A stretch of 64,000 bases of DNA from the NCBI GenBank assembly GCA_037952775.1, contig JBANAY010000004.1, forward strand, positions 7,316,001 to 7,380,000. Direction: 5' to 3'. A program made the translations under genes and the position numbers. Positions 44,649-54,682 of the stretch are shown in pieces. Under the pieces are notes generated by a model. It made no database searches and was not told where the DNA came from. It saw only the letters and a program-made list of their open reading frames with translations. This DNA comes from Clonostachys chloroleuca. Taxonomy: Eukaryota; Ascomycota; Sordariomycetes; Hypocreales; Bionectriaceae. The stretch's first letter is position 1; the number at the start of each line of letters is the position of its first letter.

Positions 44649-46048
44649 TCAATTTGCGTCACAAAACTGACGAACAGCGTCGGGAACTTGTCTGTCGGAA
44701 CACGCCTGAGCCAGCGATAGAAGATATTGGTCGCGGGTTAGGCGTAGCGACTCTACGGAAACGTCATACGACATTTTGGCAAATATGACGGCCATCAAGC
44801 CAAATATGAAGCTAATGCTTGTCAGAAAGGCTACTGACAGGGCTATCCAAAAGTTGACCAAGTCTAGCAGCTTGCCCTCTTTCGGCTTGGGAAGAAGCTG
44901 CCGGATTCCTGATGGAGGACCTTCCAATACCCTGAGGAGTTGGCCAAGATTTCGTCCCCAGCGGGGGTAGTCTCTGAGATCCCTCGACGATTTACGACCG
45001 CAGCTTCCGAGCAAATGAAAACTGCGTCCTCGGCTTTTGAGAAAGGTGGCTGTGCTTGGTTCGTGGTGTGGAAAGAGGATGTTGAGGGTATCGAGACATT
45101 CTTCCATGGCGGTTCTTGAGAGCGGACATTTCGTATTTGGTCGCAGGTGTGCATAGAGCCATACCTTGTGTTCATATATTGATAGAACCTTTGTTGATTC
45201 ATCGATTCTGAGGTGTTCATTGAAGTCGCTAGTCCAGTCCACCTCGAAGCCATAATTTGCTACTAAATTATGCAGTGTCAACCTCTGATCAATTGCTGAC
45301 TTCGAAACAGACCATTCTGTGGCATCTTTTCTTTCCATGTAAGAATCGATCGCGGCCTGTAAAGATATATTTTTCTCCCATCTAATAGGGGCATGGTCTC
45401 CTTTCTCGGCATCCCTGTCTATCGCAATGGTAGTTGTGAGGCATAGTGAAGCTAAAACCCCAAGAATCCTAGTCACTGAGTTGTGGTCGGCACTCGATTC
45501 TTCATCTAGTTGTAAAAACCGTTGGAAGCCTTGTATGACATTTTCTCGGGGTTGATTAATTAAGGCGCGTAAGTATTCCGCCAAGGTGGCTATATCTGTT
45601 TCAATTCCTAGCCGTTGTGGTCGAAGGGTTCGCAGCTTTGAGATTTGGTCTTTAGCGAATGCCGCCAAGTGGGAATACTGATCGGGATGTAGAGGGTATG
45701 CTTCAACCAATGCAGGCCATATCTCGTTGCAAAGCCGAATGTCGTCGCTGGGCTCCCAGTCTCTTGATGCCTTCCCGCGAAATGTTGTCACCGTTGAGGC
45801 GATGAGTTGCTTGATCGCTGCCATAGGGCACTTTCAATCATAAAGACAGTTTCTAGATCACGGGGTTGTCTTTTGAAAACAAATGAAGCTATTTGCCGCT
45901 CAATATGCAGCAGATAGCTATCGCTACAGGGATGGAGATCGTCAATAGAGGCTGAGCAAACAGGGGCGAGCTGTCCAGCCACAAGCCAACTACTAAGCCC
46001 TGGCGGATCAACTATCGATTGCAACTCAACGCTGATGGCACTCTCCAT
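44649..46048 (-). CDS. Membrane-anchored protein of unknown family, apparent 1-base frameshift
   Basis: Two overlapping frames make one protein of about 466 aa: 46048 to about 45826, then about 45824 to 44649. The join A-L|M-A-A-I-K-Q-L needs one extra base in the run at 45825-45829 (1,400 nt in all, one short of a codon multiple). Residues to about 340 are soluble and helical with no domain I recognise. Near the C-terminus W-I-A-L-S-V-A-F-L-T-S-I-S-F-I-F-G-L-M-A is a strong membrane helix, followed by a short tail. This layout (soluble domain plus a C-terminal helix) is common in lineage-specific fungal proteins near HET loci. If the frameshift is real, the 391-codon downstream frame could still be made from its own Met. 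Confidence 0.6.
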
Positions 46049-46592
46049 TCACCTCTTTGTTTGATGAATGATGTCTGACATACTCATGTTTAACAGTTAG
46101 CGATTTTGTGTGCTTGACTGTTGTCTGGTGCATTTTGGTCCGCAGATTCGACTTCATCGGGAAGCAGTCAACTCCCTGTCAAATGTAAAGAGCCTTCTCC
46201 GATTTCGTCCTCATGTAGGTAGAATATGGAGGTGTCATTCCGGTTGGCTGACAGAGGCCCTGCGGAGAGTTTGCCTGCTTGCCTGCGCCGCCCCCTCTCC
46301 ATGGCTGAAGACGCCTTACAAGCCCCAACACGTGTCTATCATCAGACTGATAGGCAGCAGGGATCGACCAAAGCGGTTAGAAGTTTACGCACTTCGCCAT
46401 CAGCAAATTCCGCGAAGATCCGGTGGCGTGCCAAGCCTCGATGGACCAACTGGGCAAAGATGTCCCTCAAGTCAGAACCCCGCTCGATCACCTTGCTGTG
46501 ATGTAGGCTGCCTCGAACGATTTCTCTTGTTCAAAGAGGCCTTTGATATTATACCCAATATCTGAAATGGAAAAATGCAGAAAACCTGATTA
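46049..46592. other. Intergenic with possible minus-strand gene remnant
   Basis: On the minus strand a TTTCAG acceptor at about 46564-46569 is followed by an open, protein-like stretch (Y-N-I-K-G-L-F-E-Q-E-K-S-F-E-A-A-Y). After a one-base frame change near 46495 this continues to a stop at 46342-46344 (R-G-S-D-L-R-D-I-F-A-Q-L-V-H-R-G-L-A-R-H). No start or family is identifiable. It may be a decayed exon. Confidence 0.3.
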
Positions 46593-49332
46593 ATGGTGGT
46601 AGTATTTCCAGACCCCTTGACCGCAGGGCTGCTCTGCCCTCATTCTACAACCATGTTGAGGCATGGCTCGGTTCTAGCCCAGGTTCCTGTGGATGTAGAA
46701 CGCCGGAAAAGTGTCTTTTCAGTGCGAAGTATTTTCCGATCAGGCGTTCCTGAAAGATCAATCAATAGGAGGAGTACGAATTCCTTATTGGGCACAATAC
46801 ATTCGGCGGAAAGTAGCGATACTGAAATTACAATCCCCATTTCAGAACCAAGAGAAAAAAGTCCAGACATTTCGCCATTGCCTGTTAATGAGAGCTCGGT
46901 ACCCGATACTCCACAGCTCCTGAGAGAGGCTGCGAGGACCAGCCAACATTTCCCAGCTTCATCTCCACACATCTATCAGCACCAGGGGCGAAAAAAGGCT
47001 AAGCCATGGTTCGGAAAGCCGTGGGAGGTGAGAGTGCCAGATATCCTCGAGCGGAAATGGAGTGAAGCTGGGGGTATTAAAGAGAGGCTGGAATTGGACC
47101 TGGAGCCAACGAGGACCCAGCTGACACGAAAGGCATCGAAGCGAAAATGCCGACGATCGGAGCGCGAATTCAACGCTGAGCTGCGTATGTCCGGGGTCCT
47201 CGATCCTCTACACCCGCAGACAATTACCCTCTTACCGCATGTTTGGATATTTTGTGGTAGTGAATGGGCTTTGAAGGTTATTGAGAAGGCCTTGAGGTCC
47301 ATCTCGTGGATCGAAGGTTTTCTCAATCGACCGGTTGAATTATGCATTGGCGGAATCGAGCTGTGTACCTTGGAGACTGTGATCTCCTTGAAACTACTTC
47401 AAAAACATGCGGTACTAAGTTCTAGCCTGCGCTATAGAGGAGGAGATGTTCTTTTTCATCTTGCCGAGCTCCATCCGGACTGTACCTCCCTCTCAGCCTG
47501 TGGCTGGCTATGTTGCGCTACTTATTTGAAAGATAATGTTGTCCAAAGTCAGCGTCTATCTAGAATCGGAGGAATCCTGACGTCTGACATTCTGGACGAA
47601 TGCCAGAAATATCACCTCGGTACCATCTTAACGGTGGCACATGGACTGTTGGACGATGAGGAGGATGATCTGCACGAAGCTTACTCTTCATACAGCGACT
47701 CCCTTCCAAGTGATTCAGAATCTAATTCAGAAAACAGCTACGACAGTGAGGAGAGCGAAATGATGGAGCCATTGTCTGGCCCTGCTCAGCGCTTGTGTCT
47801 ACTTGACCCTTCCGATATTGTTTCACAGTGGATTCCATTCGACAGAATCTGTGGTATTAATTGTTTTGGGAAAATCCTTCAGAGCGAACAGCCTTCAAAG
47901 GATTCACCGACCAATAGAAGCGACTATGCTCTCTTGAGGTCTCACACGCTGCAGCATCTTCATAATACTTACATAACCCCATCTACAGCGCAGGAAGCTG
48001 GAAGTTTGGAAGAGTTAACCGCATATTCTTCAAACTCGGAAATGCAAGATGGTCCTGTTTGCATAATTCTAGGACTTGGTCTAGTGGAGGAAGCTTGGCT
48101 CCTACCTGGCTTTCAGACGATACATCTAGAAGGGGGTCAAGTAACCGTCAGAAAGCTGCAGCTACGACTGCCGTTAGGTAATATCTGCTCTTGCCGTTTA
48201 ACTTACGCTTCGATTGTTCAAGTTTACTAATTGTTCAATAGCTCAGGGCACGTCTGGATCATGGGTTGTGAAAGATCATACTTGGTATGGAATGATCGTT
48301 GCTGCCTATGCAGGAGAGCCATTAGCAGTTTTCATCACTGCTGAGGATATTTTGTCGGACATGAAATCCTCATTTCCATCGCTCGAAGAAGCCAGTCTGG
48401 GTTGTTCAGAAAGTAGCAGCACGGAGAAATCTTCTCGGGTGGAGGGTTTGAAAGCTACACCTCGGATTAATGAGGACCACCAAACTCATTCGCATGTCGA
48501 TATTTCTTTCACTGAAACACCGAAAACAATGACCGAAGATACGGAGAGAGCTATGGGGGCACATATATTTTCGCCTTCGCCATGGCCATCGCCCACAAAG
48601 CCCCTTCCGGCACCTCCATTGAGAAAGCCATCACCCGCGAAACCGGTCAAGAGTGACTATACCAACCCTGAAGCTACAGATGATGATATGTGTCACCTAA
48701 TTAGCACGCCATACTCCTTCGCGGCACCAAAATTCCGCCATGGTAACATTCCATTCAGCAAGTCGCTTTTTAGCGACAGGCAATTAACGATGGTTGACAC
48801 TCTTGACTGGACGGCCTATGAAGTGGCCATGCTTTGGTCAGCAGATCATGATTTGTATGATCTACAACGAAATGGAGAAGAATATACAGAGGAGTTTATG
48901 GATTGGTTTGATTCATTTGGGTTCCAGTCTCATGGAGGCCTTGTTTCTGAGACGAGTCGACAGAAACGAAGCCCATCAAACCACTCAACGGGTTGCTCTA
49001 CAAACCAATCGGTGCCTCTTGATGATACCAATGTTGAGTATGACATAAATGAAGATGAGCTTTCCGATATAAGCGACTTGGAAGAAATTTACAAGCCCGA
49101 CGAGGACCCCAATGAGGGTCTTGCTGTAACTCATCCAGGACAGTTCTCCCCTGGAAACCCCAACTTTTACGAGATCCCAGAGGCAATATATGCTGGGTTC
49201 AAACGGCTGCAGCCACAAATGGACCCGGCTATTAACGCTGACGTGGACAATATGTGCATGGATGAAGATCAAGGGCCAGGTTGGTATAATCCTCATGATA
49301 TGCATGATATCCTCGAATGGGAGAGAAGATAA
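46593..49332 (+). CDS. Large unknown protein with trypsin-like GxSG segment
   Basis: The exons are 46593-48177 and 48242-49332, exactly 892 codons (891 aa). The true start may be the second Met at 46653 (MLRHGSVLAQ). The first third is basic and Ser/Pro-rich. The middle (about 200-530) is a globular region with W-I-F-C-G-S-E-W-A-L-K and an acidic Ser/Asp patch. The intron interrupts the sequence just before GTSGSWVVKDHTWYGMIVAAY. This resembles the nucleophile loop G-x-S-G-S/G of chymotrypsin-fold proteases, which I know from fungal proteins near incompatibility loci. The rest is disordered, with P-S-P-T-K-P-L-P-A-P-P. A scrap of this gene lies at 43951-44018. The function is not known; protease activity is an inference, and I cannot place the His and Asp. 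Confidence 0.75.
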
Positions 49333-50203
49333 CCGCAGGTACCGAGAGCAGGGGCAGCGCCGTGTGCTCAGTAATGTCCTGGCTTTATTTTGGAGACCAT
49401 ATCATCTGACTATCCTACCTCTCTTGCCGTATCATGCAGTCATAATGAGGAGAGTTTGAATTGGATCCTTGGTAGACTTTCAGCTCCACACTGTAGGGTG
49501 ATTTTATTCTTGTAAGTGCGTGAATGGCTTCAAACTCAAGGGTCCGAGGCATTCCCGGCAAGGCATGGCAGATTTGGGTCTCGCCAGTATGTGATTAATT
49601 ACACACTCGGCTGTTTACGCGTGTGTATACATACCTACATATGAGACATACGCGACGTGTCAGGGAAATGCTTGCCCAGCAAGCAATCGCTTCTCTCTGC
49701 CACGGACTGGGGACAAACGGACCGGGCCGTCCTTCCATGGTCCGTCCTGAAGCATAGGCGTTGAAAGAGATTATTGGTAGCTAGTGACTTGGCTCGAGTC
49801 TGGACCCTTAAACGCATCTGCTTGCGTGAGCATGAAAATGGGTCTGCGCCAGAAGCTGTACGCCTACATTTTATTGAGAGTTGGCGAGATCTCATTGGAT
49901 CGTAGCTAAGAATCCAATAAGCGAGGTGAGCTGAGCAGGACTCACAATTCAGCATGTGCAGGGGCACGACAATGCGGTCGGGAAATTGACATCTGTGCAT
50001 TGAATGGAGCTGTCCAGCGAATCAATCATGCAAAGAATTTCCTAACGATTGAAAATTAAAGCTTCACAGTATCACCAAAGACCATAAAAGGGACCATCCA
50101 TCTCGTGCAAGCTCCTCTCGTCTCTCCCATCATCACTCACAACTCCAACAATCCACTTCAAACACCACATAAAAACCCCCGTTTTTAAAACAAATCCATC
50201 AAC
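49333..50203. other. Intergenic, nothing recognised
   Basis: This 0.87-kb region lies upstream of a small two-intron gene. A CT-rich, A-rich leader (about 50100-50200) precedes the ATG. No other feature is seen. Confidence 0.5.
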
Positions 50204-50564
50204 ATGTCTGCCCCGTAAGCTTTGACTCTATCTCCTCCTCTAGGCGCCAGTGCCTTAAATAGGAACGTTTGCTAACCCAGATCTTCGAACAGTGCTCAGT
50301 TCCAGGTTCCCCTGCCCACCGCCACCGGCCTCAACGCTCCTGCTGGTATGTTTTCTCACCCATCATCCCATTACAGGCGTCCCGAGAAAGTAGATTGGAC
50401 ATACACTAACGATTCTTGCAATTACAGGCCAGATCGTCAAGGGCGCCGAGGACAACGGCAAGCTCAAGGATGCCGCTCTCCTGCTCGGCATCAAGCTCGA
50501 CCTCGAGGCCGAGGTTCACCTGACTGCTCGTGTCAAGGGTGACGTCGTTGTTGGTCTTTACTAG
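50204..50564 (+). CDS. Small conserved-looking protein (70 aa), function unknown
   Basis: Three exons, 50204-50214, 50281-50345 and 50428-50564, sum to exactly 71 codons, with good splice sites (GTAAGC...CAG, GTATGT...CAG). The protein is MSAP followed by a short Ser/Asn/Gln segment, G-L-N-A-P-A-G-Q-I-V-K-G, an amphipathic stretch K-L-K-D-A-A-L-L-L-G-I-K-L-D-L-E-A-E-V, and R-V-K-G-D-V-V-V-G-L-Y at the end. Third positions are strongly C-biased, as in highly expressed fungal genes, and the pyrimidine-rich leader fits that too. I do not know a function. It is too short and too split to appear as one open frame. Confidence 0.75.
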
Positions 50565-51331
50565 GCTGTTCCCCTTTGTCATGAGAAGCAGCCCGTTGGC
50601 TGTAGATCAGCTTAGAACAGAAAATCATTGAAAAAAATTTCAAACCTTTCTTCACATGTTGAGTTCTCAATTATTAATTGCCGTCTTCCGTGGATGTGTA
50701 GTCCTTGTCCCGGCGGCAAGTTAATCATGAGCATGAATGTTTACAGAGTTTCCTTCTGCATGGCTCGAACCTCAGACTAGCAGAGCTTGTTTTCGACCTC
50801 TCGTATCCATCGTGCTGTCGTGTCTGATGGCTTTCACCTCGTACTTGAACTCTCTCATCTATGGATATATATTAGAGACATTGGGCCTTTGATATTTAGA
50901 TGAAGGGAGGCACCGAAATCTGTTGTGAAGCAATTGGATGCTCCGTCACAGAGGAGGCCAGCGACTATTTTCATTTTGGCGACAACTGAGTCGTTGTTTG
51001 AATAACTCCTGGGCTAGTAGAGCTTATTTTTTGGCCTTTTGTATTCAAGGTGTTGAGATGTCGGGTCTAGCATCCTTCTTGCTGTTTTTAACTTTATACT
51101 CGAACTCTCCAATCGTGACACGTTGCCTGTGGTCTTACACGCCCTGCAAGAAGGAATTCACGCGTGCGACTTTGTTGTTGGTACTAAGACGTGACCTTAT
51201 GCACCCCGCGCAGGAGCCCTGGACACTCCTCTGTGAGAAAATTCTCACACCTACAAATCATCTCTTGTTATCCAATTTTCTTTCAATATTGAAAACAACG
51301 GACGTGGCACTTTATTAAAACATCGAGTAAA
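50565..51331. other. Intergenic with a diverged local duplication
   Basis: Sequence around 50775-50860 (CTAGCAGAGCTTGTTTTC...TACTTGAACTCTC) recurs around 51010-51105 (CTAGTAGAGCTTATTTTT...TACTCGAACTCTC) with mainly C-to-T/G-to-A differences. The 126-codon plus frame at 50938-51318 spans the second copy and is not supported as a gene. Confidence 0.45.
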
Positions 51332-52284
51332 ATGGCATCTCCTGAAAACGCCTTGGTGCAGGAGGCCAGCCAGATGAAAGACCATGCCCTACCCCCACCA
51401 CTGAACCCAGCCAGCCATCCAGTAAGGACCTGAACCTGGGTATGTTTGAGGTTAATCAGTTCAGCACGCTGGCCAAGGGGAAGTTCTCTCGGATTTATCT
51501 TGCTAAGGATCGTGAGACGGGGCTTGAGTACGCCCTGAAGACTATGAGAAAGACCGATCTGATTCTTGGTAGAGTCGAAGAGCAAGCTAGAGGCAGCTTC
51601 AAGATCCAAAGCGAGATGGATCACCCAAACGTACTCAGAGTCTTCGGGCAATTTGAAGGTGAATATGAGCATGAAAGCTACATATATATCCTCATGGAGC
51701 TATCTAAAAAGGGGAGTCTGTATGATCTCATGAAACAGAATATCGGGCTTCCCGAACCCCAGGCTGCCAAGCTGGTTGCCCAGTTAGCAAAGGCACTCAA
51801 ATATATACACGGAAAGAACATTCTTCACCGGGATATCAACCCTGAAAACATTCTTATCGGATCTGATGGAGAGGTGAAGGTTTCAGGCTTCATCTGGAGC
51901 AAGCCCATGGTAGATGGCCGTTGCTCAGGATTGTGTGGGTTGCTGGATTATCTCGCGCCCGAGATGCTGAACGGCGCTGAGAACTACGATGCCATGATAG
52001 ATATTTGGTGTCTGGGAGTAATGACTTTCGAATTACTTGCCGGAAAAGCTCCGTTTGAAGATGGTCTGATGATGACACAGAAGAGGATCAAGAACTTGGA
52101 TATGGAAGTCCCCTCATTTGTGAGTGCGGAGGCCACAGACTTCATTCACAAGGTAGCTCATCATTCTGGATTTGCCAACAGCGAGTGGTGGCTGACAAGA
52201 TGACAGATCCTCGTTTTGGACCCTCGCAAGCGATTGTCTCTGGAAGAAATCCAAAAACACCCTTGGATACTCAAGCACAACTAG
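51332..52284 (+). CDS. Aurora-like protein kinase, degenerate (probable pseudokinase), apparent 1-base frameshift
   Basis: The exons are 51332-52152 and 52207-52284; 899 nt, one base short of 300 codons. The kinase fold is plain: Y-A-L-K-T-M (ATP-binding Lys), ILHRDINPENIL (catalytic loop), L-D-Y-L-A-P-E-M-L (APE) and a C-terminal tail R-L-S-L-E-E-I-Q-K-H-P-W-I typical of Aurora kinases. The DFG Asp is replaced: V-K-V-S-G-F-I-W-S where Aurora has S-D-F-G-W-S. The Gly loop is weak (A-K-G-K-F-S) and the catalytic-loop Lys is Asn. The N-terminal frame slips near 51405-51420 before S-S-K-D-L-N-L-G-M-F-E. An extra, fast-evolving Aurora paralogue, probably without kinase activity, is likely. Confidence 0.8.
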
Positions 52285-52939
52285 TTGAAAAGGCTCTTGA
52301 TGCACGAAAAGCCTGAAGGCGAAGTTTGTTATTTGTACAAGATCAATTGTGGGCCACATAAATGACAATAACGGGCAACATATTCCCTACAATTTTGGAA
52401 GAAACCCGTAGACCGAGGTCGAGGCAGATGGTGGCAGCTTGGAACCAAGAAGATTTCATGATGCTGTAAAGTCTTCAATGTTAGATGTGAGATCCATTAT
52501 CAGATAGTCAGATTTATCAAATAAATTTTACGATTGATACCAAAAACACTAATTGGCCACGTTATGTATGGATTTAGTAAAGCCAACATTTGGCCAAGTC
52601 ATTGAATCATAGATGATTCGATATTTTCAACTATGAAATCATGGAATTTTCGACGACCCACAGCGCTCATTACAGAACAGAGCATTCCCGCAATTTAATT
52701 ATAACTTAATTATTCAAATGTCTCGGGAGCACTATGATAGCATTGAAATTAAGCCTGGTGGCTAGATCGAGCTGTCATCGCCATCATTGACTTGCAGGTC
52801 GTCATCACTGTGAATCGATGAAGAAGCGGGCCGTTTCTTTTCTGAGAATACAAATATTGGGCCATCATGCCCCTACTGATAGCATTCTGTTAGTAGAAGA
52901 AGAGTCCATATAATCAAGTGCCGACAACAATAAACCATC
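52285..52939. other. Intergenic, nothing recognised
   Basis: This AT-rich 655-bp gap has no supported coding or structural element. Confidence 0.55.
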
Positions 52940-53365
52940 ATGCTCAATCCGAGAACCACCAAACCTGGCCCTATCCGCTTCGCAATTCCCGTAATTGCTA
53001 CAGCTGCGATCGGGACGGCTCTCTACTACCGCACTCGCACATCCAGCAACAAAATCCCGAAGGGCGAGGACCTTCGCAAGCAGCGCTCCTCCGAAGGCCT
53101 CAGCGGCGCTGGTCTTGCGGGATCCGACTTCCCATCAGGGGGAGCGCACAAGGGCGTTCCCAATACCAACGCCTCTCGGCATGAACTCCCATCTTCCGGC
53201 GCTATTGGGGCGGGAGAGGGTGGCGGAAACACAAATGTGAGGGCCGTTGATATGTTTCAAAGCCCACCATCGAGCGGCGATGCCTACCCCTCGTCACAAA
53301 CGCAGCAGTCCGGTGTCCGAGATAAAGATAAAACCCCAAAAACGGTCACGGAAGGCGCCAAGTAA
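52940..53365 (+). CDS. Small single-TM protein, probably mitochondrial; function unknown
   Basis: This intronless gene encodes 141 aa. A basic N-terminus (M-L-N-P-R-T-T-K-P) leads into one hydrophobic helix (F-A-I-P-V-I-A-T-A-A-I-G-T-A-L-Y-Y) followed by R-T-R. This resembles small inner-membrane mitochondrial proteins. The rest is Gly/Ser-rich, with a charged end (D-K-D-K-T-P-K-T-V-T-E). The stretch G-L-S-G-A-G-L-A-G-S-D-F-P-S-G-G precedes a mostly disordered tail. Frame and composition support a real gene, but I do not recognise a family. Confidence 0.65.
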   Translation: MLNPRTTKPGPIRFAIPVIATAAIGTALYYRTRTSSNKIPKGEDLRKQRSSEGLSGAGLAGSDFPSGGAHKGVPNTNASRHELPSSGAIGAGEGGGNTNVRAVDMFQSPPSSGDAYPSSQTQQSGVRDKDKTPKTVTEGAK

Positions 53366-54682
53366 GCGCACTCGAATCACTCAATATTAAACAATAGGAT
53401 GGGTGATCAAATCAGTCGCCTATACCAGCCTCTAACTATGGAGAGCCTAATTCCAGTTTTACGATTTCATGGAACGTCTGAAGACGGTTAAACTTCTGCG
53501 GGAAAGAAAAGGATGGAGATAGTGAGATTGAATAATTGGTTAAGTACACAGCGTTCGGGGGCCCGGTCATATGAGCAGACGATATCCAAGTACACCACAA
53601 ATAGATGTTTTTATAAGGATGTGGCTCCAGAGCTCAGATGACACAGAAGGAAGGGTTTAAATTACTATTGAAATGATGATGGCGGACAGGGCACATTGAC
53701 TATCGGGCGAACAAGGTCATCTATCAGATTTAGGATGCAGTGGGGGAGACAGAGTCGTTGTGAAACGTCAATGATTATAGTCCAGCAAGGCTGCTATCAT
53801 TGTTATTTATACATTCCCCCTTCCAGCTAAATATATCAAGATCACTGCAGAGAAAACAGGATATATCGAAGGGAGTGAGGTTAGTACAACATGTTAGAGA
53901 CGGGGTGTTGCTGTATGTCAACAAATGTGGGAACAAAAGTCTGACGAAAGATCTCAATCTTGGCCGACCAACGGGAATCTAAAAGGGGAGGGTACATTGC
54001 AGAGTCACAGGTCAGCGTCACACGACGTAACGATAAACAACGGCCAGACTACACCACGATGCTGAGAATGCAACATAGGTGTGCAGGGGAAGACGGCGCA
54101 CGAGGAAATGATGTTCAGCCAACTCACTCTGCCTGGAAAGGCTGACGCCGTCCTGACTTGATCCAGACCAGAGAACATCATCTAGCGCTCTAGAAACCGG
54201 ATTCAGACTACATGCCAATGCAACTCGTCACAGCTAGTATATGCTCCTCTCCCTTTCTATCACACGCTAGACGTCGCTTTGCATCGCTTATGCAGCCGAA
54301 GTCCAAACAGGCATAAGCTTCCCCAATAGCATCAATGTTCCCGCCCTTTACAATGCATTTGACTGCGTAGCTCCTCACTGCAAAGAGAACTTTTGTGTCG
54401 GGCATGTGAAATCGAAAAGTCGGCATTGGCTGTCGGCCGGAAGGACCAACAAGTGATTGAATATCACTCTTCCTGCATGAAGCTCACATTAGCTGGAAGC
54501 TGAGCCAATGATAAGGATCCTAACCTTGTGCGATGGGGTTACAGCGCATGAAGTGTAGCTCAAGTAGGATAGTTGTACCGATATCCTCGCTACCAAATGC
54601 CCTCCATACCTGAGTAGATAAGACGCAGAGCCTCCCATCTGGAAACGCGGGGTCTTCCTTCTGAAATGGAGGGTAGAACCAG
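53366..54682. other. Intergenic, no firm gene
   Basis: This is 1.3 kb upstream of the P450. A minus-strand frame at 54208-54426 and another at 54520-54807 are moderately protein-like, but the only candidate intron between them does not join them in frame, and the second overlaps the P450 start. I do not call a gene. Confidence 0.45.
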
